Part shown: positions 22,801-35,045 of the stretch, one piece after another
How the letters are laid out: each line of letters begins with the position of its first letter
Position numbering within the stretch: the stretch's first letter is position 1
From: Delphinus delphis
Lineage: Eukaryota > Chordata > Mammalia > Artiodactyla > Delphinidae
Assembly: GCF_949987515.2 (NCBI RefSeq)
Contig: NC_082696.1
Location: 56,202,947 to 56,266,946, forward strand
Direction: 5' to 3'
DNA: 64,000 nucleotides
The notes under the pieces: generated by a model
Databases searched by the model: none
The model's input: only the letters and a program-made list of their open reading frames with translations
Told to the model about the DNA's origin: nothing
Position numbers and translations under genes: made by a program

Positions 22801-25800
22801 ATGGTAATAGGAACATACATATTGATAATCACCTTGAATGTAAATGGATTAAATGCTCCAACCAAAAGACATAGACTGGCTGAATGGATACAAAAACAAG
22901 ACCCTTATATATGCTGTCTACAAGAAACCCACTTCAGACCTAGGGACACATACAGATTGAAAGTGAGGGGATGGAAAAAGATATTCCATGCAAATGGAAA
23001 TCACAAGAAAGCTGGAGATGCAAAACCCACATCAGATAGAGACTTTAAAATAAAGACTGTTACAAGAGATAAGGAAGGACACTACATAATGATCAGGAAT
23101 CAATCCAAGAAAAAGACATAACAATTATAAATATTTATGCACCCAACGTAGGAGCACCTCAATACGTGAGGCAAATGCTAAAAGCCATAAAAGGAGAAAT
23201 CGACAGTAACACAATAATAGTAGGGGACTTTAACACCCACTTACACCAAGAGACAGATCATCCAGACAGAAAATAAATAAGGAAACACAAGCTTTAAATG
23301 ACACAATAGACCAGATAGACTTAATTGATATTTTTAGGACAGTCCACGCAAAAGCGGAAGAATACACTTTCTTCTCAAGTGCACAAGGAACATTCTCCAG
23401 AATAGATCACATTTGGGGTCACAAATTAACCTTGGAAAATTTTTTAAAATTGAAATCATATCAAGCATCTTTTCTGATGACAATGTTATGAGATTAGAAA
23501 TAAACTACAGGAAAAGAAAAGTATAAAACAAAAATACATAGAGGCTAAACAGTGTGCTGCTAAATAACGAAGAGATCCCTGAAGAAATCAAAGAGGTAAT
23601 CAAAAATTACCTAGAAACAAATGACAATGAAAACATGATGATCCAAAACCGATGGGATGCAGCAAAAGCATTTCTAAGAGGAAAGTTCATAGGAATTCAA
23701 GCTCACTTCAAGAAACAAGAAAAATCTCAATTAACAATCTAACCTTACACCTAAAGAAAATAGAAAAAGAAGAACAAAGAAAACCCAAAATAAGTAGAAA
23801 GAATTCATAAAGATCAGAGCAAAAATAAGTGAAATAGAAACAAATAAAACAATAGCAAAGATCAATAAAACTAAAAGCTGGTTCTTTGAGAAGATAAACA
23901 AAATTGATAAACCTTTAGCCAGATTCATCAGGAAAAAAAGGGAGAGGACTCAAATCAATAAAATTAGAAATGAAGAAAGAGAGATTACAACTGACACTGC
24001 AGAAATACAAAACATCATAAGAGACTACTACAAGCAACTGTATGCCAATAAAATGGACAACCTGGAAGAAATGGACAAATTCTTGGAAAAGTACAACCTT
24101 CCAAGACTGAACCAGGAAGAATTAGAAGATATAAACAGACCAATCATGGGTAATGAAATCGAAACTGTAATTCAAAATCTTCCAACAAACAAAAGTCCAG
24201 GACCAGATGTCTTCACAGGTGAATTTTATCAAACATTTAGAGAAGAGTTAACACCTATCTTTCTCAAACTCTTCCAAAAATTACAGAGGGATGAACACTC
24301 CCAAACTTGTTCTATGAGGCCACCATCATCCTGATATCAAAACCAGACAGATATCACAAACAAAGAAAATTACAGACCAATATCACTGATGAGCATAGAT
24401 GAAAAAATCCTTAACAAAATGCTAGCAAACAGAATCCAACAACACATTAAAAGGATCATACACCATGATCAAGTGGGGTTTATTCCAGGGCAGGGATGCA
24501 AGGATTCTTCAACATATGCAAAACAATCAATGTGATACACCATAATAACAAATTGAAGAATAAAAACCATATGATCATCTCAATACATGCAGAAAAAGCT
24601 TTTGACAAAATTGAACACCCATTTATGATAAAAACTCTCCAGAAAGTGGGCATAGAAGGAAACTACCTCAACATAATAAAAGCCATATACGACAAACCCA
24701 CAGCAAACATCATTCTCAATGGTGAAGAACAGAAAGCATTTCCTCTAAGATCAGGAACAAGACAAGGATGTCCACTCTCACCACTATTATTCAACATAGG
24801 ATTGGAAGCCACGGCAATCAGAGAAGAAAAATTAACAAAAGGAATACAAATTGGAAAAGAAGTAAAACTGTCACTGCTTGCCCATGACATGATACTATAC
24901 ATCGAAAATCCTAAAGATGCCACCAGAAAACAATTAGAGGTACTCAATGAATTTGGTAAAGCTTCAGGATACAAAATTAATGCACAGAAATCTCTTGCAT
25001 TCCTATACACTAACAACGAAAGATCAGAAAGAGAAATTAAGGAAACAATACCATTTACCATCACAACAAAAAGAGTAAAATACCTAGGAATAAACCTACC
25101 TAAGGAGGCAAAAGACTTGCACTCAGAAAACTATAAAACACCGATGAAAGAAATCAAAGATAACATAAATAGATGGATAGATATACCATGCTCCTGGATT
25201 GGAAGAATCAATATTGTGAAAATGACTATACTCCCCAAAGCAATCTACAGATTCAATGCAATCCCAATCAAACTACCAATGGCATTTTTCACAGAACTAG
25301 AACAAGAAATTTTACAATTTGTATGGAAACACAAAGGACCCTGAATAGCCAAAGCAATCTTGAGAAAGAAAAACGGAGCTGGAGGAATCAGGCTCCCTGA
25401 CTTCAGACTATAGTACAAAGCTACAGTAATCAAGACAGTATGGCAGTGGCACAAAAACAGAAATATAGGTCAATGGAACAAGATAGAAAGCCCAGAGATA
25501 AACCCATGCACATATGGTCACCTTATCTTTGACAAAGGAGGCAGAATATACAATGGAGAAAAGATAGTCTCTTCAATAAGTGGTGCTGGTTTCCCAGACT
25601 GAACCAGGAAGAATTAGAAGATATAAACAGACCAATCAAAGAATTAGAAGATATAAACAGACCAACAAACCTTCTTGGAAGGTTGTACTGGACAGCTACA
25701 TGTAAAAGAATGAAATTAGATCACTCCCTAATACCATACACAAAAATAAACTCAAAATGGACTAAAAACCTAAATGTAAGGCCAGACACTATCAAACTCT

Positions 25801-26666
25801 TAGAGGAAAACATAGGCAGAACACTCTATGACATACATCACAGCAAGATATTTTTTGATCCTCCTAGAGTAAGAGAAATAAAAACAAAAATAAACAAATA
25901 GGACCTAATGAAACTTAAAAGCTTGTGCACAGCAAAGGAAACCATAAACAAGATGAAAAGACAACCCTCAGAATGGGAGAAAATATTTGCAAACAAAGCA
26001 ACTAACAAAGGATTAATCTCCAAAATATACAAGCAGCTCATGCAGCTCAATATCACAAAAACAAACAACCCAATCCAAAAATGGGTGGAAGACCTAAATA
26101 GATATTTCTCCAAAGAAGACATACAGATGGCCAACAAATGTGTGAAAAGATGCTCAACATCACTAATCATTAGAGAAATGCAAATCAAGACCACTATGAG
26201 GTATTACCTCACACCAGTCAGAATGGCCATCATCAAAAAATCTACAAACAATAAATGCTGGAGAGGGTGTGGAGAAAAGGGAACCCTCCTGCACTGTTGG
26301 TGGGAATGTAAATAGATACAGCCACTATGGAGAACAGTATGGAGGTTCCTTAGAAAACTAAAAATAGAACTACCATATGACCCAGCAATCCCACTACTGG
26401 GCATATACCCTGAGAAAACCATAATTCAAAAAGATACATGCATCACAATGTCCATTACAGCACTATTTACAATAGCCAGGACATGGAAGCAACCTAAATG
26501 TCCATCAACAGATGACTGCATAAAGAAGATGTGGCACATATATACAAAGGAATATTACTCAGCCATAAAAAGGAACGAAATTGAGTTATTTGTAGTGAGG
26601 TGGATGGACCTAGAATGTGTCATACAGAGTGAAGTCAGAAGGAGAAAAACAAATATCGTATGCTAA
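22801..26666 (+). pseudogene. L1 ORF2 (endonuclease/reverse transcriptase) relic
   Basis: ORF2p nicks target DNA and reverse-transcribes L1 RNA. The relic starts at ATG 22801 (MVIGTYILIITLNVNGLNAP) and keeps the AP-type endonuclease landmarks LNVNGLN, CLQETH (catalytic Glu) and, after a frameshift near 23093, NIYAPN and GDFNT. An early stop lies at 23272. The reverse transcriptase is best seen in 24496-25344: [32 protein letters not shown]. The catalytic FADD is replaced by LAHD (24880-24891), so the first catalytic Asp is His. Two codons are lost at [14 protein letters not shown]. The cysteine-rich C terminus is at 25908-26315 ([19 protein letters not shown]), and the final frame 26448-26666 ends at the natural stop. 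At least four frames are needed to follow the protein. Confidence 0.94.
25596..25689 (+). repeat. templated rearrangement inside L1 ORF2
   Basis: Between 'ggtgctgg' and 'ggacagctacatg', which are close neighbours in normal L1s, lie three copied segments: 25596-25638 equals 24104-24146 (43 nt, direct), 25639-25665 equals 24117-24143 (27 nt, direct), and 25674-25689 is the exact reverse complement of 24090-24105 (16 nt). All three sources lie within 57 nt of each other about 1.5 kb upstream in the same ORF2 (or in a sister L1). Confidence 0.95.
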
Positions 26667-27047
26667 CGCATATATGTGGAATTTAAAAAAGCAGTACTGA
26701 TGAACCTAGTTGCAGGGCAGGAATAAAGACACAGACGTAGAGAACGGACTTGAGGGCACAGCGGGGAAAGGGGAAGCTGGGATGAAGTGGGAGAGTAGCA
26801 CTGACGTATATATACTACCAAATGTAAAATGGGTCACTGGTGGGAAGCTGCTGCATAGCACAGGGGGATCAGCTCGGTGCTTTGTGACGACCTAGAGGGA
26901 TGGGATAGGGAGGGTGGGAGGGAGGCTCAAAAGGGAGGGGATATGGGGATATATGTATACATATAGCTGATTCAGTTAGTTCAGCAGAAACTAACAAAAC
27001 ATTGTAAAGCATTTATACTCCAATAAAGATGTGGAAGAAAAGAAAAA
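26667..27047 (+). other. L1 3' UTR with G-quadruplex motif and polyA signal
   Basis: Contains 'gcatagcacagggggatcag', a polypurine tract with four or more GGG runs at 26902-26922 (loops of 3, 1 and 1 bases), which satisfies the usual G-quadruplex pattern, and the end 'ctccaataaagatgtgga'. AATAAA at about 27021-27027 followed by an A-rich tail is consistent with polyadenylation. G-rich tracts in the 3' UTR are a known feature of mammalian L1s. Confidence 0.85.
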
Positions 27048-27061
27048 AAGACAGGATTGGC

Positions 27062-30000
27062 TATGAAAAAATTTAAATATCCTGTAAGAGTAAAATATGG
27101 GTAGGCTATCTTAGCTAATAAAGATTATACACAGATTATACACAGATTTATATAATATAAACATACAAATATTGTATTTATATATATATAAATATCAGGG
27201 GTGTTAAGTGTCATATTGTTAAGTTATATTACCATCCTGCCAGAATTTCTAAAAGCAATTTCTCCATTAAATATGCATTAAAGATATCAAGAATTTGTTT
27301 ATAATCAATAAGTGACTTCAAGAGGTACAAACTGATTAACATATGCCTCGCCAAGTTTCCCATACCCTGTTACAATTACCTAGTTTATAACAGTGATGCT
27401 GATATTAAAATTATGTACACAAGGAAAAAAACAGATATACACTCAGAATTTGCTCATAAGCTATACAATGGCTTAATTACTGGCAGTTACATATCTGCAG
27501 CTTAATAAGCATGTCATTTCACTCACTCATATACTTAGCTTCTCCTAAGCATACATACATACACAAACACCACAGTGTTCCCTTTAGAATTGTTTGGCAG
27601 TTAGTCCAACAATTCAGCTAAATCAAATGCCACATTTTTATCATAGCTTGCTTCAATGATGTGATTAACTTCACTATGTTTTGGGTATCCCCAAATAATC
27701 CAGAAATAATCATCTAAACTCTGAATTTGTTCTCTAGCATTTTGTTTTGTTATATTTTATCTATGAAATTCATATTTTTTCTTGTCTGATTTAAAAACCT
27801 GAAAAGATTTAGATATAGAAGTATATATAACTGAAAATAAAAAGTGTTAAAATGCAAGAACCCAAGATTTATGAAATAAGAACTATAGTAAGTAGCTTAC
27901 ATTCTTCTTTAACCTCTATTTTTTTTCCGAATTAAGGTTGTAATCACACACAGATGCACACATGCACATATCAAATACACATTTGAAGTTGAACTATTAT
28001 TTGCAATCTCTCAACAAAAATTTTGAGCAATTATTATGTGCCAGATACTGTTCTAGGCACAGTAGATACAGACAATGTTTATTTCAGATAATTACTGGTT
28101 ATTTGACTAAACTTAACTACTCTGCTTTTTAGAATTTGATTTTCTGAACAACTCTAACTAAAGGATCCCATTTGTTCCCTCCCCACACAGTCCTGCCACT
28201 GACTAGCGTCCTGGACAAATAACATTCAGCCTAAGCAAGTTTGACTATAAATTTTTCCAAGAACAACATTCTATCTCAAATTGAAAATATTTCAGTACCT
28301 AATTCTGGATTCTACTAAAGCATCTCTGGTCCTAGGCATTCATAATATCCTTTCCTAGCAATTCAGGCTATATACAAACATTATGATGCTAATGAAGTTT
28401 TCCTTTAGTGTTTCCTCAAACGTGCAAGCACCTTTCAGCAGCCCTCTTTTCCCTTTTAAAAATATGCCACTATTCCTGCCATTGCCCAACAAGCTAAAGG
28501 TATCTAGAGCCCCCAAGACCTGCTCTATTATAGAATTATCTTGTATTCCAGATCAAGTTCATGAATCAAACATGCCAAATTATCTCCTCTTTCAAATAAT
28601 GAGAGTGTTTTTTAAGGACCTCTTCTGTGTCAGGCCCCACACCAATACCCCTTTGGGACATCTCTGATGAATGGCAGCTCATCTGATAAACTGAGCTAAT
28701 GTGTTAGTAGGTCCTACTGGGATACTGGATTACCTTCACAATAATATGTTACATGTTAATAAAAGCTTCATGGAGATAGTACCTTAATCCATAGAAATTA
28801 CTGCAGTAGTTGAAATTTCAGGTACCAGGGCAAGCTTACATTTAAAAATCATTTCAGATCCAGAATGGACTTTCAAGACAGTCTAGTCAAACTCCATTTA
28901 CAGAAACCCAAAAGTGTTACATGATCTCCCTAAAATCTGACATCTGGTTCTTGGAAAAATCAACATTTAACTTCCAGTTTTCTTGTACCCTAGCCTTTAG
29001 AGTTTCACTTCTCTAAAGTCTTCACTTCTCAGGATAAACTACCAGCTTTTTAATTCAATTATATATCGAGCAGACCCTGTGCTTATGGAGCTGTAATTCT
29101 GATTCTGACGAATCACATCCACCACTCAAAGTACTACAGTACAAGCAGATCACACACGGACATAAAACAAATTATCCTATCAAGTCATAAAGAGCATTAT
29201 TTTCTTTCCTACTAAACCCTTAATATACTTACACGGGACCACAAGATTAATGTGGGCTTAACATGTTTATATGAAGATGTTCAAATCAAACCATTATCTA
29301 CCTGTATTATCCAGGTAGATGGACCACTAAACAAGAATTCAGAAAAATTATTGAGCCCTCAATCTCAATTTACAAGGATTCCACAAAATGTTCATATTCT
29401 ATTGAAATTAACTTGGGAAGTATAAATTTAACCTAGGTCTAATTATTTTACGACATGGTATCTATAACACTTATAATAATGTAGACTGGCCCATGGCATG
29501 CTAGAAGCAGGGAGACAGGAACAATTAATTCAGCAGAGAATTGGGGCAATTAGAAAATAAGTTTTAAAAAAATGACTTCCCACTCCCAACCCCAATCTCC
29601 TGAGAATTTTGCCCTTATCCCATTCCAGTCATGCCAGAAGCACGTCTTGCATTATGGAATATTGTTTGGAAAAGGGGGGCTCAGTGTACAAAATACAACA
29701 TATTGCTAAAATCACTGGAACAAATACAACCAGCCTTTCTAGACACATTATCTACCTTTTGTTTTTTCTTCTTTTTAGATATACAAAACACAGAGAGCAA
29801 AAACAAGCAATGAACCCACTTTGCCAGAAAAAGTCTCTGCTCCCTTTCCTTACCCAAGCCTGCTACAACCTCACCAATCCCCTGCAGCCCATACACAACT
29901 CCCCAAAACAATAGCTCTATGCCATTATCCCTAAATAAAGTATGGAAGACATTAATAAAATAGTCTTATGAAATTATTTCAAACAGCAATTAAAATTCAG

Positions 30001-31116
30001 AATTACATAAAAAATAAACATTAAAGAAACATTATTAAAAATAATACATTTATTGCATATAAAAGTTAGTGAATGCTCAGGTATGTCTTAAGAAATTCCA
30101 GGATCCTCAGCATAACTTGAAGTGTTTGTAAGCAAAGAATCTCCACAGTTTAAGTCTATGGAAAGTCTAAAAAAGTATAACTAAGCATAAAACAAACCAT
30201 TTAATTACTCAGACATCCTTGAGTATCCAGTGAATTCAATAACTTCAATTTGCAGAAATAATTTTTAATATTAAAATATCAATGCCAGTTATCATTGGTA
30301 CCTGCTCACTGATGGACTGGTGTATCTTGGGCTGCTCCCCCTTCATTTATTAGCTTTCTGTTAGCTTCTGGCCAGATACCTTCCTCATTCTTTTTTTTTA
30401 TGAAGAAAAAGAGGTTCCACAGTTAGAGCTAAATCTTAATCTTGGAGTGAATCCTGGACTTCTAATCATATGGAACTGACCATAAATTAAAGATAACTAC
30501 AATATTTTAAACCTAAGAAATAAAAACCTAATGGCTATAACGATCTTGTAGTAACATGGGAAAATGGGTATAATTTAATCTTATGTGAAAAAGCCAAATA
30601 CAAAATTGCTTATGAAAAAATAAATGTATAAAAGAATTGGAAGAAAATAAACTAAATTGCTAATAATTATGTTAGGGGGTAAAGTTATAAGTGAGGTATT
30701 TTTTTTCTTGTTTCTATTTTCCAAACATTTCTATATGAAAATGTTTAATTATTAAAACCAAAATTTCCTTTAGGTTACCTTAAACTGATTATGTTTTACA
30801 TAAAACACTATCCATTTAGTACAGAGTACTTGCATTCTGACTTAGCAATGTCACCATATTATTTTAAGAACAGAGAAATTGTTCACTCTATTTCACAAAT
30901 GGGGTATGAATTCATCCCTTGAAAACATACTTTTTAATTTAAAAGGTTGAAAATAGTTCTGATGATTGGGCATTGTTGATCTGATTTTGAATCCTAAGGT
31001 AGAGCTAACACTGAATGTCAAAGAAATGTAGCTCTTATCAAATGAAGAGTTATACAAATGTTCATGATCAATGTCTAAAAATGTTCAGACCCCACCAAAT
31101 TTATACCAATAATACT
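27062..31116. other. AT-rich non-coding DNA, small repeats
   Basis: No gene seen. An 11-bp unit agattatacac is tandemly repeated at 27122-27132 and 27133-27143 and starts a third time. A (TA)n run lies at about 27176-27192 and A/C-rich simple repeats near 27540-27570 and 27940-27990. About 28015-28080 ('attatgtgccagatactgtt') looks like a minus-strand MIR end. About 30545-30760 resembles a widely dispersed old mammalian repeat 3' end that I cannot name. Confidence 0.45.
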
Positions 31117-31128
31117 AAATTCCTCCTT

Positions 31129-31467
31129 AGCTATCATCCAAAAGACCACAAAAAACAAATGTTGGTGAGGATGTGAAAAAAGGGAACCCTCGTACACTGT
31201 TGGAGGGAATGTAAATTGGTGCAGCCACTGTTTTTTTTGAGACACAGTATGGAGGTTTCTCAAAAAACTAAAAATAAAACTACCATAAAAACCAGCAATT
31301 CCACTCCCGAGTATTTATCTGAAAAAAACAAAAACACTAATTCAAAAAGATAAGTGCACCCCAATGTTCATAGCAGCATTATTTACAATTGTCAAGATAT
31401 GGAAGCAACCTAAGTGTGCCTCAACAGATGAATGGATACAGAAGATGTGGTATATATGTGCATGTAA

Positions 31468-31509
<42 letters not shown>

Positions 31510-31951
31510 GCACACATGCAAACATACAGTGGAATACTACTTAGCCATAAAAAAGAATGAAATTTTGCCATTTCCAACAACATGGATGGACTTGGAGGGT
31601 TAATAAGTCAGACAGAGAAATACTGTATGATAGCACTTATTTGTGGAATCTAAAAGATAAAACTAACTAGTGAATATAACAGAAAAGACTCACAGACATA
31701 GAGAACAAACTAGTGATTGTCAGTAGGAAAAGGGAAGGGGAAGGGCCAAGTTAACGGTAGGGGATTAAGAGGTACAAACTATTATGTATAAAATAAATAA
31801 GCTACAAAGATATATAGTGCAACATGGAATATAGCCAATATTTTATAATAATTATAAATGGAATATAATCTTTAAAAATTGTGAATCACTATGTTGTACA
31901 CCTGAAACTTGTATATTTGTACATCAACTATACCTCAATTTTAAAAAATTT
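31129..31951 (+). mobile_element. 5'-truncated L1, older lineage
   Basis: Starts inside the ORF2 C terminus ('atcatccaaaagaccaca', 'gttggtgaggatgtgaaa'), continues through 'ccagcaattccactcccgag', 'atagcagcattatttacaat' and 'ggaatactacttagccataa', and ends with the 3' UTR 'gggattaagaggtacaaact ... actatgttgtacacctgaaa'. A diverged duplication (aaattcctcctt at 31117-31128 versus aaattcatcctctt at 31952-31965) plausibly marks the insertion site. Frameshifts and a T8 insertion near 31232 break the coding remnant; a TA/CA microsatellite interrupts it at 31467-31516. Confidence 0.92.
31467..31516 (+). repeat. compound (TA)n(CA)n microsatellite
   Basis: Alternating TA for about 25 bases, then CA for about 17 with one CG interruption. 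It lies inside L1 ORF2 remnant sequence where the parent reads 'tatatacaaaggaatatt', so it probably grew from that short TA/CA seed. Confidence 0.9.
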
Positions 31952-31969
31952 AAATTCATCCTCTTTGCA

Positions 31970-34278
31970 GAGCATTAAAACTGATGCTCCTCTAATCCTC
32001 TCAAGCTCTGCCCAGTAGAGCTCAGGGAAGCAAATAAATACCAGTGGTTTCTCCACAGAGAAATGTACTGGAACTTTTCTAGCACTACAACATACAGAGT
32101 GGAATTCAGTAAAAGCTAATGGTTGAATTGTACCCTCCAAGGGTTTAGTTTTCAAAATTCTAAAAAGAGCTCAGTATAGGGCACATTATACTAAGCAGTT
32201 TCATGGCTAGGCCCACTGCCGTAACTGGTTAGTCTCCTATGTTGAAATGTGAACATTTAAACAGAAGGCATAATACAGCATCAGTGGCTTGTCTGGGACA
32301 GCTGCACTAGCTTTCCCAGTCTCCCATGCTGGGAAGAGCTAGCATGCTTGGCCATACTCATGTGAGGGCTAGAGGTTGGACACTGGCAATCCTCACTGGT
32401 ATCTCATGAATTTATATTAGGATCTCACAGAATGCTTTAAAAATGTTCCGTCTCATATATCATAGATTATTCCACTGTCAATAAAATCCATGATTATAAA
32501 CAAATAGCTTTCAGTATTTTGGAATTTTTTTAACTCTGTAGTGTTTGTCTTGAAGGCAAGTCAAAGGAACAAACCTGTTTTATATAAAGTCAGATGCTTT
32601 AAATCTGCAGTTGGTAATGCTACCAATCTAAGAAGATGAAGGAGGAGAAGGGGAAGCGGGAGGAGACAGGAATGAAATACACCTGCTTGTGTCTGTCTGC
32701 AGTAGGAATAACTCAGTTTTCCCGCTCATACAAAGGTGAGCTCAGCTTCTACTTTGCTTCCTTTACTGTTTCAAGTAATGATTATTTGGTGTTTAGCATT
32801 TCTTGATAATTTCCCTTTTGATGTCTTATGTTTTGTTCAAACAGCTGAGACTCCTCAAAGCCTGTTACTGGGAAGTAAGTTGATGTTTTATAGAAAATTT
32901 CTAAATTGTATATTTTTGAAGGAACATGTCAATGAAGCAAGAAGGGAATTTAATGCAATAAAATTTAACATATATGTGCTAAAGGGGTGCTTATAAAATC
33001 AAAGTATAGACATAGAGCACATGCACTGGAAGGGTCTGCACATTTAACAACATAACCTTCTGGGGAGCAATCCCAATATGTATTTCTGATGAAAAAGATT
33101 ACATTCGTATTGCTCTAGTGACTGGAAAATCACAAACAAATTAGACATTTTGAATGCATCATAACTAATAAGACTGTGGAAACCTTTCCTTATTAAACTA
33201 AGTTAACATTATCAATTTAAAGCACATTTCTGACAGCTCAAATACATTTTTTTGGCCATGTAACAGGTTTGAAAATATTAATTTCGCATTTCTCTAAACC
33301 ATAATAAGAGCATAGCATGAATATTTAAGAAGCTTAGCTTTGATTTAAATATAATTTGCTCAGGATACGCTGGCAGCAACCGAAAATGTAGTGTAATACC
33401 CTCAAAGCTGGCAATTCCAAACTCATTTAAGAAAGCAGATAATGTGGGTTGGCAGCATTAAAGCAAATAAAGTCAATTAATTTTTTTCTTAATTTGTTTC
33501 TTCTAGCTTGAAATTGCCAGGGATAGATAAATCTCAATCTTTTTAAATTGAGATGAATAAAAAAAAGAAATTACTGAGAAGGGACCAAAAACAAACAAAA
33601 AAAAGGATGAAAAAAATCTAAAGCTGCTATTTCTTATTCTGATCTTAATAGCAGGCTACAGTTGAATAATAACGTTATCTATTGGAGGTCACTGAAATGT
33701 AGAGAGGGAAATCCATTTTGAAAACTTTAATGTGAAGAAAGTCGGTACATCATTTCAGCAATACCCTAAACAGAAAGTTTTTTTAGCACTGTTATGTTAG
33801 AGAAAACCACAATTTTATAGTAACTGAAAAATGCAAACTTACTGCAAAAATAAAACTGTCATTTTCTTTTATTACCATTAATCATATGATTTGAAGTGTG
33901 ATCCTTTGTTGAAGCTGAGACTAAGTGGTGAGATATTTCTACCAACCACACTCAGACAGTATTCTTAATGTTTCACCACCCTTCTTCAGCCCATTTTGGT
34001 TTACCATGGGACTGTAATACTGTTTTGCAGAAATAGGAAAGCAATAAAGAAGCACATTGAAATGGAATCCTAACTTGCTTTCCAATAAATAAAACAGTTT
34101 GCATTATTTAGTTTCTGCTTGAAGGCACTTCAATTTTTGATGCTTAGATGACTCAACTTAGGTGTTGAGTGAACATATCTTTCATACCATCACTGCCACC
34201 TTTTTAGGAAAAAAAAATTATAGAGTAAAGCTGTTTTGGAGGAATTTAAAAGCAATGTCTTATTTGATACTTTGAGAG
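31970..34278. other. unique non-coding DNA with two exon-like segments
   Basis: No assignable repeat over more than 2 kb, which is unusual in this window. It contains a purine-rich tract at 32636-32675 followed by an acceptor-like 'tgtctgtctgcag' and donor-like 'caaaggtgag' enclosing 33 nt (32703-32735), and a second acceptor/donor pair enclosing 30 nt (32845-32874, donor GTAAGT). An imperfect hairpin lies at 32307-32342. No product can be named. Confidence 0.4.
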
Positions 34279-34456
34279 CAATAGTTCTCAACCCCGACCA
34301 CACATTGGAGAACTTAAAAAAAAAACCCAAAACTCCTGTTTAAACTGCAACCCCAAATCAATTAAATAACAATGCCTTTGGGTGAGCCCTCAGGCATTAG
34401 AAGTTTTTCAAAGTTCCCCAGGTGGTTCTAATATTTGGCCAGGCTTAAGAACCACT
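34279..34456. mobile_element. MER5A-like hAT-Charlie DNA transposon fossil
   Basis: Terminal inverted repeats are recognisable (caatagttctcaacc at the left, ttaagaaccacta at the right). The interior reads 'ggtgagccctcaggcattag' and 'gttccccaggtggttctaat', as in MER5A. Length (178 bp) fits the family. It is non-autonomous and immobile. Confidence 0.85.
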
Positions 34457-35032
34457 ACTTGAAGAGTAAGTCATTCTTAAAACATTAGTAAGGCTTTTAG
34501 TACTGCTAAATGAATGCCTCTAATCTTCAATTAATCATGGCATCATACCACACTGATTATCAATACTATAGCCATGTTTCTTGAAGAAAGTGTTTTAACA
34601 TACAGACATCTGTATGCTACACTTGCATATCCATATGCTCTGTTTCTATGTATATTTTTCAAAATACCATTTTATCCTTTGTGTCACTTTCACAAGAAAC
34701 ATGTCCTCCATATTTTATGAATTGATTAATAGGAGGGTATTTATTTCTATATACATAATGATTTTAAATTAATAAAAATATTATTTCAAGCTATAATTCA
34801 TAGAAAACTATTTATTGAGATAAAGTATTGGATATTAGTTTGAATATTAGTGAATACTTGTTTTCTACTTTAATAGGTAAATTGGATATCAAGAGTGCCT
34901 CCATAGGAAGGTTAAACTAACATAAAATAAGCAGTGCAAAATAAAATTTCTAATATTTACTAAAAGAGTAATAAAAAGAAAACTGATGTTTGGAGGGCAC
35001 ATCCTCTGGCCAGTCACATTAAATATATTGTT
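34457..35032. other. non-coding DNA, no gene seen
   Basis: AT-rich unique sequence with no motif or repeat that I can support. Confidence 0.5.
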
Positions 35033-35045
35033 TCACCTTTCTTTT

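Larger units (their letters stand above)
20200..27047 (+). mobile_element. full-length L1 retrotransposon, inactive
   Basis: A complete non-LTR retrotransposon of about 6.85 kb: 5' UTR (20200-21780), ORF1 relic (21824-22750), ORF2 relic (22801-26666) and 3' UTR (26667-27047) ending in an A-rich tail. It is flanked by a 14-bp duplication with one mismatch: aagataggattggc at 20186-20199 and aagacaggattggc at 27048-27061. Presence of the 5' UTR means reverse transcription ran to the end, so this is not a 5'-truncated copy. ORF1 has one in-frame stop, a 16-bp tandem duplication and a frameshift; ORF2 has several frameshifts and stops, a mutated catalytic residue and a templated rearrangement. It cannot be autonomous now. 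Confidence 0.96.
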
